DNA of 38,790 nt, taken from assembly GCA_020627535.1 (NCBI GenBank), contig JAHDGU010000019.1, positions 1 through 38,790 of the forward strand. The letters run 5' to 3'. The DNA comes from Saprospiraceae bacterium. GTDB taxonomy: Bacteria > Bacteroidota > Bacteroidia > Chitinophagales > Saprospiraceae. A program made the translations under genes and the position numbers. A model generated the notes under the pieces. That model ran no database searches. It saw nothing but the letters and a program-made list of their open reading frames with translations, and was not told the DNA's origin. Positions 1-9,130 of the stretch are shown piece after piece. The stretch's first letter is position 1. The number at the start of each line of letters is the position of its first letter.

Positions 1-40
1 CTGCTTATCCTGACAAAGCTCTGGTCTTTTTTTACGTAAT

Positions 41-48
41 TATTTTTG
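41..48 (+). promoter_or_regulatory. Candidate Bacteroidota -7 promoter element (TATTTTTG)
   Basis: The octamer matches the TAnnTTTG -7 consensus of Bacteroidota primary-sigma promoters. It lies about 40 bp upstream of the first gene of the exported-protein cluster. No clear -33 TTG is seen at the usual distance, and such octamers occur by chance several times in a window this size, so this is only a candidate. Confidence 0.3.
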
Positions 49-87
49 CACCATGACCAGTGCATCCATCAGTCATTGAATTAGTCT

Positions 88-825
88 ATGATCATGCAAC
101 TTTGTTCCTCAAGCATGGCGACAAAGCACCTACACACGGACTTCCTAGCACTGGCCATATTGACTTTCTTTTTTTCTTGTAAGTCGAGTGATCCTGTCAG
201 AGAGGAAGCATCAAATTTCGCCAAGGTCAATGACACTTCGTCAATCGACGACATACCACATACCACGTTTTCAATCCATGATAGTAAGGATATACATACT
301 CGATCGACATACAAATTACCCAACGGAGATAGCATAATTATTGAAAATGGCTATCCTCGAGGAGGAGACCTAGACTCTACAGGCGTTCCATTTTATGTCG
401 ATGATCATAATCGGAGCTTTGGTTGCGGAGTCATCTGGAGCAGAATCACCAATCTTGGTAAAGCAACCATCACTCTCTATATGAGTTTTCCTGGTGAGGA
501 CATCATATTCCCAGAAGTTCCTGACTCCTATTGCAGACTATATATCATGCCAGACACCATGTCTGAGAAAAAAATTAGGAGATACAATTACGGCCTTACA
601 GGATTCAAATCCTTTCTTGATGCGCACTATGATGAAAAATCTCGAAAGGAGATAAAAATAGACGCTGGCCACACAGAATACTTTCTCGTAGGCATCCTCA
701 TGCATGCGCAGCAAAATGGAGCAACTCGAACAGGGCTCACGGCTACAGGAAAGCAGCTGCACTATTGGATAGAAGTTGGAGGAGAAGGACGAGTGGAGTT
801 TGATTGTGGAGAGATTATCCTCTAA
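88..825 (+). CDS. Putative lipoprotein of unknown function
   Basis: An open frame of 245 codons. The N-terminus ends in a hydrophobic stretch followed by FFFSCKSS, a type II (lipoprotein) signal with the lipid-modified Cys at about residue 31. The ATG at 115 would give a more compact signal peptide (MATKHLH...), so the true start may be 115 rather than 88. The mature part is rich in Asp, Ser and beta-forming residues, and no catalytic motif or known family was recognised. It is the first of seven plus-strand genes with short gaps (45 bp to the next), and most of the following products are also exported. A surface or periplasmic structural role is possible but not shown. Confidence 0.7.
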   Translation: MIMQLCSSSMATKHLHTDFLALAILTFFFSCKSSDPVREEASNFAKVNDTSSIDDIPHTTFSIHDSKDIHTRSTYKLPNGDSIIIENGYPRGGDLDSTGVPFYVDDHNRSFGCGVIWSRITNLGKATITLYMSFPGEDIIFPEVPDSYCRLYIMPDTMSEKKIRRYNYGLTGFKSFLDAHYDEKSRKEIKIDAGHTEYFLVGILMHAQQNGATRTGLTATGKQLHYWIEVGGEGRVEFDCGEIIL

Positions 826-870
826 TTTCAAAGGGTTGTATCTTAGAGGCATAGAGACACCCTACGGTCA

Positions 871-1899
871 ATGAAGTTACGCCTACTCACATTTCTCACT
901 CTCATCACAATGTCTTCTATCCATGCTCAGATAGAGGATGATAACAATCGCAATGCCGCACCTGCTGGCGGTATCAACCAATTCTCTGCGCATTACCTCG
1001 CCATTGAGTTCACCAAAGCACAGCGTGAACAACTTGAAGGAAAAGAGATCGAATTACACTTTCTCATCGCCGAAGATGGCAAAGCGGTCCTTACAGAGAC
1101 CAATGGTGTTACTGACCCAGCCATCATCGACAGCCTCACATCCCGCACGCTCAGCTTAGACCCTTTTCTCCCACAAATCCGAGATGGCGAACCCGTTGAA
1201 TCCCTGTATTTCTTGAGGATGAGCTATCCTAGCTACAATTCTACCAATCAGTATCAAGGTTTGACATATTTTCCTCTCTTTAGAAAGAGCAAATACGATG
1301 ACTTTGAATATATCATTGAATCCGGTCGACGCATCGATGTTCTTTTCAGCGCTGTTGCTAACAACTTCTTGGGGAGCGCCTCTGAATATCTCAGTACTGG
1401 AGCTGGGGTGAAGATCGATGTAAACTACAATGGTGCCAACAAGATCATCTATGGCTTTAATACGAGCATTTACAGCAATAGGAGAAAACTGCTATTGCCA
1501 ATAGAGTCCAATCGCGAGCAATTTTCCAACATTCCTACGCTCGTCACTGGCCTTGTCATCGGAAGGTGGTTTGATAGATTTAGTCTACAAGCCGAACTCA
1601 ACCTAATGGTCCAAAATATCACCGATAGAATCGATAACAATGATAGGGACTGGATCCAATTGAACGGCTGGAGCCCAGGGCTTGTCATAAATTACCCCAT
1701 ACAAATCGGCAAACTTGATCCTGAGTATTACTATTTATCTCCTAGCCTCATACAGCATAATCTCAATCTACATTTTGGCCTGAGATATCTAGACTCTTCG
1801 CTGAGCGAGCTCAGTTCTTTGATGATGGAGATTGGCGTTGGCTATCGCTTATCTGTCAAAGGAGTTGATGACTTTCAACTGAAAAACGAAACTCATTAG
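871..1899 (+). CDS. Secreted protein, TonB-C-like N-terminal module plus beta-rich putative outer-membrane part
   Basis: 342 residues. The first 20 form a type I signal peptide ending SSIHAQ. Residues about 40-110 (IELHFLIAEDGKAVL, then DPFLPQIRDGEPVES) resemble the TonB C-terminal fold of Bacteroidota secreted energy-transducer-like proteins, in which a beta hairpin precedes a 'W/F x P x x x G x x V' turn. From about residue 140 the sequence alternates polar and aromatic residues in strand-length segments and ends in GVGYRLSVKGVDDF..., as in small outer-membrane beta-barrels. No enzyme motif is seen. The gap to the downstream protease gene is only 19 bp, so the two are probably co-transcribed. 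Barrel assignment is inference; secretion is well supported. Confidence 0.65.
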   Translation: MKLRLLTFLTLITMSSIHAQIEDDNNRNAAPAGGINQFSAHYLAIEFTKAQREQLEGKEIELHFLIAEDGKAVLTETNGVTDPAIIDSLTSRTLSLDPFLPQIRDGEPVESLYFLRMSYPSYNSTNQYQGLTYFPLFRKSKYDDFEYIIESGRRIDVLFSAVANNFLGSASEYLSTGAGVKIDVNYNGANKIIYGFNTSIYSNRRKLLLPIESNREQFSNIPTLVTGLVIGRWFDRFSLQAELNLMVQNITDRIDNNDRDWIQLNGWSPGLVINYPIQIGKLDPEYYYLSPSLIQHNLNLHFGLRYLDSSLSELSSLMMEIGVGYRLSVKGVDDFQLKNETH

Positions 1900-1918
1900 A
1901 TTTAATCCTACACAAATA

Positions 1919-3088
1919 ATGAAAAAAACGAGATTTAGCATCGACACAGCAGCTTTCCATAAGTTCCTTTTGCTCACGTTCTTCGTCTGCTTTTGCACCT
2001 CGGGATTTTGCCAAAACTACTTTACCGGTGAGCTCTATGAGGCCTACGATTGGAATCTTGAAAATCTCAATGAAATTAACCTGGCCTTAGAAAGTGATGT
2101 CATGCTTCGTCGACGCATGCTGAGTAAAAAAGAGGAGAAAAAAGGAATTCGCATCAAGGAAAATGGACAGTACTATGACCAGGTATTGATTCACAGAAAG
2201 TCCCGTCTCCAGATCATCAGTTTCAAAGATGGAATCCTGACTTTCTCTGTGGACGGCCATCCTGACTTCAAACTACAATTTGCAGCCAATGACGCCGATC
2301 AGGAAAACTACAATGTTCTTGTCAAGCAACTCAAAGGAGATAAAGGTGTAATTCAATACCAAGGTCTTCCCTATCGACTCTTGACGGGATCTAGACTCAT
2401 CATGGACAAGCTCAAGAAGAAAAATCTTCCACTTACTCGCGCTCAGGATGATCTAGTTTCCTGGACGGGAAATGGCACGGGAATCCTCATTCATCAAGAC
2501 GGATATCTCGTCACCAACTACCACGTCATCTCATCTGCAAGCAACATATCAGTCAGCTGTACTGCTGATGGACTCTCAGACCTCGATGCCCAAGTCATCC
2601 TAGAAGATCAGGACAATGATCTTGCATTGCTCAAGATAACCGATGCTAGATATGAAGGAGCACCAACTCCTCTCGCCTTTTCCATCATTCGAGAAACACA
2701 GGACGTGGGCACAGAGGTATTTACTCTTGGATATCCTATGGCTCTCGGTGCACTCGGTCAAGAGATCAAGTATACTTCTGGATCCATCAGTTCAAGGACT
2801 GGATACCAAGATGATGTCACAAGCTATCAGATTTCCGTCCCGATTCAAGCAGGAAACTCTGGAGGGCCACTCTTTGATCAAGATGGCAGACTGCTCGGCA
2901 TCGTAAATTCCAAAGTGGTCGGAACCAATGTAGAAAATGTTGGCTACGCTGTAAAGGCCGCTTATGTTATTTCTCTCTTAGAGTCAAGTAATGTAGATAT
3001 AGCTCTACCTCAAGGTAAAAGTGATGGAGATATTCCGACACTCATTAATTCTCTCGATGACTATGTCTTCATGATCAAGATCAACTGA
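1919..3088 (+). CDS. Trypsin-like (S1C/HtrA-type) serine protease, exported
   Basis: 389 residues with a signal peptide of about 31 residues (ends GFCQ). The C-terminal half carries a complete chymotrypsin-fold triad: His202 in VTNYHVIS, Asp234 in DNDLALLKI and Ser314 in AGNSGGPLFD, with the oxyanion motif GNSGGP. This is the arrangement of HtrA/Deg proteases. Residues 32-175 are a lysine-rich N-terminal domain that I do not recognise. No PDZ domain follows the protease domain (only about 60 residues remain), so this is not a classical DegP; it resembles PDZ-less trypsin-like proteases. Likely periplasmic quality control or processing of a neighbour. Gaps of 19 and 21 bp to its neighbours suggest an operon. 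Confidence 0.88.
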   Translation: MKKTRFSIDTAAFHKFLLLTFFVCFCTSGFCQNYFTGELYEAYDWNLENLNEINLALESDVMLRRRMLSKKEEKKGIRIKENGQYYDQVLIHRKSRLQIISFKDGILTFSVDGHPDFKLQFAANDADQENYNVLVKQLKGDKGVIQYQGLPYRLLTGSRLIMDKLKKKNLPLTRAQDDLVSWTGNGTGILIHQDGYLVTNYHVISSASNISVSCTADGLSDLDAQVILEDQDNDLALLKITDARYEGAPTPLAFSIIRETQDVGTEVFTLGYPMALGALGQEIKYTSGSISSRTGYQDDVTSYQISVPIQAGNSGGPLFDQDGRLLGIVNSKVVGTNVENVGYAVKAAYVISLLESSNVDIALPQGKSDGDIPTLINSLDDYVFMIKIN

Positions 3089-3109
3089 TCATCATTCTGA
3101 TGGTAAAAG

Positions 3110-3931
3110 ATGTTTAATCGACACTACATATTGACGATCCTCTTCATGATGGTCATGAGCACATTGAGCGCTCAAGTACTATACTACAAAGAGAAGCTAA
3201 TGGCCGATACAGTGATCATCTTAGTAGGCCCCCAAAATGTTGATCGGTATGCTCCACTGCAGACAGAAGAGTATATGATCGAATATGACAATCTCATTCT
3301 AGCTTACGAGGGACTTATCGAAGAACTCGAGCAAGATCTTTTCTACTACAAGGGCAAACGCATCCAAAACAAGCGTCGCATCAACGATTGTCAAAATGGC
3401 ATCAAAAAATGTCATTTCTACATCAGCAAATTACAGAACTACATAGACCTCTGGATCGCCCATGATGCGCGCTACCTTAAGTCACAGAATATCCAGATAC
3501 CGTCAGAATCATGCTATATCATCTACAGCGGTGATAGCCTTTATATCCAAGATGAAATTACTATTGCCACCTCCCTGACAGATGAGGCCATATACAGTTG
3601 GGAATATCGAGTCAAAGAAACTAGACCTATGCAAGGCATAGACATCAATGAACTACGGCAATTCTCAAAATATCGAGCCAATAGCGTCTTCAAGTGGACC
3701 GAACCCCGGGTCGTATGCAAGAATGGCAACTGTCGTCAAATCGATCCTAAAACTCTCTTCACGCTACGACAGCAATCGGCCCTAGAAGAGTACGGCACGG
3801 ATGAAATGGGATATCAACTCCTAAGCCTTCGAGAATTTCAACCACCGCATAGCACCACGCACTTTATCAGGAACCGCGATGACACTGAGATATTGGTAGA
3901 TTCACTGATCGTGATCCCATGCATAGACTAA
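3110..3931 (+). CDS. Secreted protein of unknown function with coiled-coil segment
   Basis: 273 residues; signal peptide of about 22 residues ending STLSAQ. Residues about 50-110 are helical and charged (EGLIEELEQDL, KGKRIQNKRR), compatible with a short coiled coil. The C-terminal part contains four cysteines (for example VCKNGNCRQ), which could form disulfides in the periplasm. No known domain was recognised. It starts 21 bp after the protease gene and ends 10 bp before the next lipoprotein gene, so all three are probably made together. It could be a substrate or partner of the protease, but nothing in the sequence proves this. Confidence 0.65.
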   Translation: MFNRHYILTILFMMVMSTLSAQVLYYKEKLMADTVIILVGPQNVDRYAPLQTEEYMIEYDNLILAYEGLIEELEQDLFYYKGKRIQNKRRINDCQNGIKKCHFYISKLQNYIDLWIAHDARYLKSQNIQIPSESCYIIYSGDSLYIQDEITIATSLTDEAIYSWEYRVKETRPMQGIDINELRQFSKYRANSVFKWTEPRVVCKNGNCRQIDPKTLFTLRQQSALEEYGTDEMGYQLLSLREFQPPHSTTHFIRNRDDTEILVDSLIVIPCID

Positions 3932-3941
3932 ATGCTGAAGT

Positions 3942-4817
3942 ATGAATCTTACTAGGACCACAATCACATCTAAAGTTCAACTGTCACTGCTCAGCGGCAT
4001 GGTGCTTATCTCTCTGCTAGTTGGCGGATGCAATAGTAGCCCGACTATTAGTTATGACCCTGAGGTCCTCGATGCCTATTGGACCTTGCAAGATATCAAT
4101 ATCAAAGACTCGACTTCTCAGGCTGTTGACTTTGTCCAGAGTATAGGTTCCTCCATGTCTCAATTCATGATGATTTGCTTTCCTGATGGTACAGGCGCCC
4201 AGATTCACAAAACCGACTATCGCCCATTTTCTTGGGACGTAGCGTCACCTCCTCAAGAAAAAACTTCCGAAGACACTGACATTGCGCACAATCAAATACA
4301 GGGTAAGACATCCCAAGACATGAGATTTTACCTTATGATGCACAAAAAAGATACAAGTCTCTACGTCTCAGATCAAGGCGGCGCCATCACGATGCGATTT
4401 GCCAAAAAACATGATCCTTACAAAGACTTTAGAGAGGACCCGATGTACTACACACACAATCAATGGCGTATCAAAAAAAATGAAGCACTTACTCCTGAGG
4501 AGATCAAAACAAGAGCTATAAATTACCTCCAGCACAATCTCCTTTTACACAAAGCAGCACTGGACGATCCAGCACGCAAATTTTCCAATACAAACACGCT
4601 TGGATTACTTGTCTATTACAAAGGCGCCATCGGGCTTTGTGATCGAGAAAAAATAAGCGATGAATGGCTCGGCATATTCGATGACTGGGAAGAGGCACAA
4701 GTCTACTACGACGAAGTTCTTGCCATCCTTGGCGACAAGATGCTTCGTAGCAAGAAAAAATCTTCCGACTGGATCGAAATGAATTACAGCATCTTACAAG
4801 AGATTTTATCAGAGTAA
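3942..4817 (+). CDS. Putative lipoprotein of unknown function
   Basis: 291 residues. The N-terminus (about 29 residues) ends in the lipobox LVGGC followed by NSS, so the protein is probably lipid-anchored. The mature start AYWTLQDINI and the alternating strands to about residue 140 recall lipocalin-like lipoproteins of Bacteroidota, but no signature motif is present. The C-terminal third is helical and ends with a charged SKKKSSDWIEMNYSILQ segment. It follows the preceding gene by 10 bp. Function unknown. Confidence 0.65.
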   Translation: MNLTRTTITSKVQLSLLSGMVLISLLVGGCNSSPTISYDPEVLDAYWTLQDINIKDSTSQAVDFVQSIGSSMSQFMMICFPDGTGAQIHKTDYRPFSWDVASPPQEKTSEDTDIAHNQIQGKTSQDMRFYLMMHKKDTSLYVSDQGGAITMRFAKKHDPYKDFREDPMYYTHNQWRIKKNEALTPEEIKTRAINYLQHNLLLHKAALDDPARKFSNTNTLGLLVYYKGAIGLCDREKISDEWLGIFDDWEEAQVYYDEVLAILGDKMLRSKKKSSDWIEMNYSILQEILSE

Positions 4818-4863
4818 GGCATCGTCCCCGCACAGAGTTAATTTCGTCATCACACTTCTTGAG

Positions 4864-5529
4864 ATGCCACCAATAAGAGAGAGACTTTATTCAGAATATG
4901 CCGACAAGATCATCCTCCTGGCACGTGCAGATCTTGAGCTCAGACAATCTCTCCTACGCCAAGGCTTGCTCAATGACAGCTATCATCCTGACATGGAGGC
5001 TTTGCACAAACAGAACACCCTCAGTCTGCAAGCCATCATCTCGAAGATTGGATATCCCACAGCGGAGCTCCTTGGCACGGAAGCTGCAGATGCCGCATGG
5101 CTCATTATTCAGCACTCTATTAGTCACCCTGCTTTTATGCGCTCATGCCTAGCACTTTTGACGGAAGTCATAGACACAGGAAAGGGTAATGCACTACATC
5201 ATGCCTACCTCAGCGATCGTATAGCCGTCTTCGAGGACAGACCACAGCTCTTTGGTACACAGTATGACTGGGATGAGACTGGGCGGCTTTCGCCAAAATG
5301 CATGGATGATTTGACAAAAGTCAACCAAAGACGGACGTCTATCGGTCTGCCTAGCGTCGAAGAAAATACAGAGCTCATCCGTCAAAGAGCAGTTCAAGAG
5401 AATGAAAGTCCCCCACGGGATCAGGAGAAGAAGCAGGAGTCGTACGAGCACTGGAGAAAGAAGGTCGGCTGGATCAAGTCGAACACTGACTTACTCAATG
5501 ACAATGTAAGCAGTAAGCAAGAAGACTAA
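4864..5529 (+). CDS. DUF6624 family protein
   Basis: 221 residues without an obvious signal peptide. Family hallmarks seen are LSLQAIISKIGYP, then AAWLIIQHSISHPAFMRS, the aYLSDRIAVFEDRPQLFGTQ block (residues about 117-138), and a C-terminal RRTSIGLPSVEE segment. In DUF6624 proteins the 'QH ... YL DR ... G Q YGTQ' pattern is the conserved core; its biochemical role is not known to me. It is unusual here that the gene lies inside a run of exported proteins although this copy lacks a visible signal. Start chosen at the first ATG; the 46-bp upstream gap holds no better one. Confidence 0.75.
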   Translation: MPPIRERLYSEYADKIILLARADLELRQSLLRQGLLNDSYHPDMEALHKQNTLSLQAIISKIGYPTAELLGTEAADAAWLIIQHSISHPAFMRSCLALLTEVIDTGKGNALHHAYLSDRIAVFEDRPQLFGTQYDWDETGRLSPKCMDDLTKVNQRRTSIGLPSVEENTELIRQRAVQENESPPRDQEKKQESYEHWRKKVGWIKSNTDLLNDNVSSKQED

Positions 5530-5597
5530 GAGAATCCCATATACACGCCACTTTATGCACCCCTCTTCGTATCTTTTCAATAAAATACATCAATCCT

Positions 5598-8500
5598 ATG
5601 AGCACCCTACGCATCATAATCCTTCTTACACTCCTGAACTTTCAATCCCTACTCACTGCACAAGACTATGATCCTGACCACCAGCTGCTATGGAGAATCT
5701 CTGGTCCAGAGCTAGAGCAAGAGTCCTATCTCTTCGGCACAATGCACCTCAGAGATCCAAGGGTCTTCAATCTCAGTGACAGCATCTACGTCAAGATTGA
5801 AGAGTGCAAGACCTTCGCGCTAGAGGTACATCCTGATACGATGGTCAAATCTCTCATCATCGATCCATTCAACGCACAAGTCGAAAACTCCATTGAGAAA
5901 TGGTTTGAAGAAGAAGACCAAACCGAAGAGCTAGATGAAATCAGGAGAGAGCTCAAAGAAAAGACAGGGCTTGATTTTGGCGGAATGTCCAAAGACAATG
6001 CAGAGCTCCTACCGTTCTTTCTCAAGAAGATTTTCAAAAAAAATAAGGACAAGAATACATTTCTTGACGCACACCTATACCATATAGCGAGGATACTTGG
6101 CAAGGATATCATTGGGCTTGAAACGCTCGAAGACCATAGGAGAGTCAACAAAATTTCACCTTCTCCCGACTCTCTTGATTTTACTGAAATCATACGCAAT
6201 GCTAAAAATCAAAGAGAAGAGTTTGAAAATCTCATAGACATATATCATCGTGGCGATCTAGAGGCCATAGAGATAAATGCTCACGTCCTCTTTGATAGCG
6301 TGATGATTTACCGCAATCAAGTCATGACAAACTCTGCCCTAGAGCATATCGAAGACGGCGGCATATTCATGGCTGTAGGCGCTGCACATCTTCCAGGAAA
6401 AAATGGCATCATACAGCTCCTGAGAGATGAAGGCTACACTGTAGAAGCTGTCAAAGCAAGATTTAGTAAAAAAATCATCAACCACGAACTTGCCGAGAGA
6501 GATCTTGACTGGGTAGATCAGTCTTATCCAGACGAAGGCTTTAAAATCTCCACTCCTGATCATCCCTACAACTTCAAGCCCTCCTCGATGGTCGGAGTCA
6601 TGAATGTGCGCAGCTACGCTGATCTCGGACTCGGACATTTTTTCTACTACTCCGTGACGCCTATCATGGCAGAAAACTATGGGCTCGACGAACTAGCAGC
6701 TGAGCTGCGGCAGCGCACTCTCCTCTCATCTGGAAGGCTCCAGATATCACAGGACAAATACAAAAAATATCAAGGCTTCCCTTATCTCGAGTTTAGTTTC
6801 AAGCATCCATCAGGACCTGCACTCTTCAGATATATTATCAAAGACAAAATGCTTTACTCCCTTGGAGTGTCAAAACTATCTGGTGGAAAACTTGATAAGG
6901 ATATTGTCAAGAGATTTTTTGAAAGTCTTGAACTCACAGAAATATCTCAGAACAACAGTTCTTACACCTATACCCATGGCGCAGGCGCCTTTTCTGTCAA
7001 GACAACTCTACAGCCACAGTACTTCAAGGATGTAGATGATAGTGATGGCCAAGAGACGACCACGGAGTACTTCAGCTTTCTCAATATGGAAGATCAACTT
7101 CTCCATATTGTCTCTGTAAGCTCACACGAGCCGGGAGTCGTCATGTTACAAAATGACTACGTCGTCAATGACTACGCGAGCAATATAGCTGGTGCGTCAG
7201 ATTCAATCATTCTCAATAAAAAGATTGATCGATTTGATGCGGGAATCGCCCATGTAGAATTTGATGATCAGAGCTTTTTTAAAGGCATTCTCTTCGTGCG
7301 AGGAAATCGGATGTATCAAGTCATCACAAGCGGTGTTTCTAGCCCCAAAAATGTTCAAATTGCCGATGAATTCATCGCCAACTTTGATACCATAGCATAC
7401 CAGCCCTATGAGACTACTCCTATCGAAACCGACTTGTGGAGCGCCATATTTCCACCGCAATATGGGACAGACACGCTTTCTAATAGTTTCCAAATAGAAG
7501 ACTACGCCTCTCGTACGATCGGACACTACGGGATGGACCCCAACTCTGGAATGAATGTCTGGGTCATGGAAAATGACATCTCGCCCTATGCCACCTATGA
7601 AAGTCTAGATAGCTTCAAAGTACATCTCAAGAACAACTTTATAGACCATAATGATAGTCTGCTATATATCAGAGAAAATACTGAGAGAGGCTATCCGATC
7701 ATCGAGTTGGGCATAGCCTCTGACGCAGATGAGCATCGATACGACATGGCTGTCCATCTCGATGGAAATAAATCATATATCGTCTCAGTCATTCAAGATG
7801 TACTGGCTACCAAGCTGAGTACCACCAGAGAATTTTTAAATGGATTTCAACTCAAAAATCCAGAAATCAGTCCATCAGATCTCCTCAGAGACTCTGCCGA
7901 GATCAAAGAGCTCATCGTCTCTCACCTATTTGATGCAGATACCACTCGACAAAATGCCGCATCGGACAAAATCCACTCTATCAGTTTTGACGATGATATG
8001 ACCAGTCGGATTACCACTGGATACAATGCTATTGTCCGTGAACAGATCACGTCAAACTATCATGGCAATCTCCTCAGATTTTTGGGAGAAAACGCCCCCA
8101 GTCTCATGTACGAGATTGTCGGAGATCTATACTTACGAGATAGTATTGATGGCGAGATACAGCGATCAGTCTTCGGAGTGTTGGTCGCTCAGGATAGTTC
8201 ATTGGCTGATTCTCTTATCAAGTCTCTGATCAGAGAGCAAGGACCAAAGATCGAAGACTCCTGGGAGCTCAGCATGGCATTTGGTGATCTCTATGCCGAA
8301 CCAGAAAGATTGGCCACGCTCTTCCCCGAGTTGCTAGACATCGTCGTCATTGATAGCAGCATAGCGCTCGACTACCTGATCGTGCAAGGTCTCGAAGCTG
8401 GTACTATCAAGTATGAAGATTTGCAGCCTCTTCATGAACTTATAGAGCATCAAATCAAGAAAAACTATGAGCTCCTCGTCACATCAAAGGATGATGATGA

Positions 8501-9101
8501 GTGGTCACACAAGTACGAAATCACCAATCTTGGCAAACTGCTAAGCTATGGCGAGGCACGAGAAGATATGCAAGAGATTTTTCAACATGTCTATCGAGAT
8601 ACAAGCTCCTACTACTATCGATTTTCTGCAGCGGAAATACTACTGAGACAAGGCTTTCCAGTAGATCTGGAAAATGTCTATGACCAGCATGATGAAAATT
8701 CAGCCATCGTCGCGATGTACGAACTAGAGAGGCAGTTTGACCATGTCAACATCTTGCCCGATAGCATGCTCACCGAACAAAAATATGCCAAGATCGCTTC
8801 TCTCGCTTACCTCGAAGATGAAGAGTATGAAGAAGCCTCTGCGCCTATCTCCACTGACACCATGCAAATAGACTCACAAACGCATTATTTCTATTTGCTC
8901 AGATTTTTCTATGGCGAAGAAAGAGACCTGTCAGAAAGCTATGATATTCTTCTACACACTGTCATGCCAGAGGTAACGGACGACACATTCGTCATTCCAG
9001 ATTATGACAAGGTCTACTCCTACTCATGGTATATGGACGAAGGAGAGACGGTAGAAGGCGTCAAGAAAGAATTGCTAGAGCTGTACGACTCAAATCAATA
9101 A
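5598..9101 (+). CDS. Very long TraB/GumN (TIKI-like) family protein, secreted
   Basis: 1167 residues; signal peptide of about 22 residues (ends LLTAQ). Residues 30-290 are a TraB/GumN domain: LFGTMH at 45-50, an acidic ALEV near 75, a Dx(n)GLET segment at about 157-176, and GAAH at 261-264 followed by a GKNGIIQLLRDEGY helix. The paired GTMH/GxxH histidines are the putative metal ligands of this family, whose animal members (TIKI) are metalloproteases. Most bacterial members are about 290-350 residues. Here about 870 further residues follow: a beta-rich part (about 300-740) and a helix-rich C-terminal part (about 780-1160) that could form HEAT-like repeats. Last gene of the plus-strand run; a TATCTTTT sequence at 5570-5577 may be its own promoter. 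It converges on arsM with 29 bp between them. Confidence 0.8.
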   Translation: MSTLRIIILLTLLNFQSLLTAQDYDPDHQLLWRISGPELEQESYLFGTMHLRDPRVFNLSDSIYVKIEECKTFALEVHPDTMVKSLIIDPFNAQVENSIEKWFEEEDQTEELDEIRRELKEKTGLDFGGMSKDNAELLPFFLKKIFKKNKDKNTFLDAHLYHIARILGKDIIGLETLEDHRRVNKISPSPDSLDFTEIIRNAKNQREEFENLIDIYHRGDLEAIEINAHVLFDSVMIYRNQVMTNSALEHIEDGGIFMAVGAAHLPGKNGIIQLLRDEGYTVEAVKARFSKKIINHELAERDLDWVDQSYPDEGFKISTPDHPYNFKPSSMVGVMNVRSYADLGLGHFFYYSVTPIMAENYGLDELAAELRQRTLLSSGRLQISQDKYKKYQGFPYLEFSFKHPSGPALFRYIIKDKMLYSLGVSKLSGGKLDKDIVKRFFESLELTEISQNNSSYTYTHGAGAFSVKTTLQPQYFKDVDDSDGQETTTEYFSFLNMEDQLLHIVSVSSHEPGVVMLQNDYVVNDYASNIAGASDSIILNKKIDRFDAGIAHVEFDDQSFFKGILFVRGNRMYQVITSGVSSPKNVQIADEFIANFDTIAYQPYETTPIETDLWSAIFPPQYGTDTLSNSFQIEDYASRTIGHYGMDPNSGMNVWVMENDISPYATYESLDSFKVHLKNNFIDHNDSLLYIRENTERGYPIIELGIASDADEHRYDMAVHLDGNKSYIVSVIQDVLATKLSTTREFLNGFQLKNPEISPSDLLRDSAEIKELIVSHLFDADTTRQNAASDKIHSISFDDDMTSRITTGYNAIVREQITSNYHGNLLRFLGENAPSLMYEIVGDLYLRDSIDGEIQRSVFGVLVAQDSSLADSLIKSLIREQGPKIEDSWELSMAFGDLYAEPERLATLFPELLDIVVIDSSIALDYLIVQGLEAGTIKYEDLQPLHELIEHQIKKNYELLVTSKDDDEWSHKYEITNLGKLLSYGEAREDMQEIFQHVYRDTSSYYYRFSAAEILLRQGFPVDLENVYDQHDENSAIVAMYELERQFDHVNILPDSMLTEQKYAKIASLAYLEDEEYEEASAPISTDTMQIDSQTHYFYLLRFFYGEERDLSESYDILLHTVMPEVTDDTFVIPDYDKVYSYSWYMDEGETVEGVKKELLELYDSNQ

Positions 9102-9130
9102 AGGGACTGCACGGAGATTTTACAATATGG

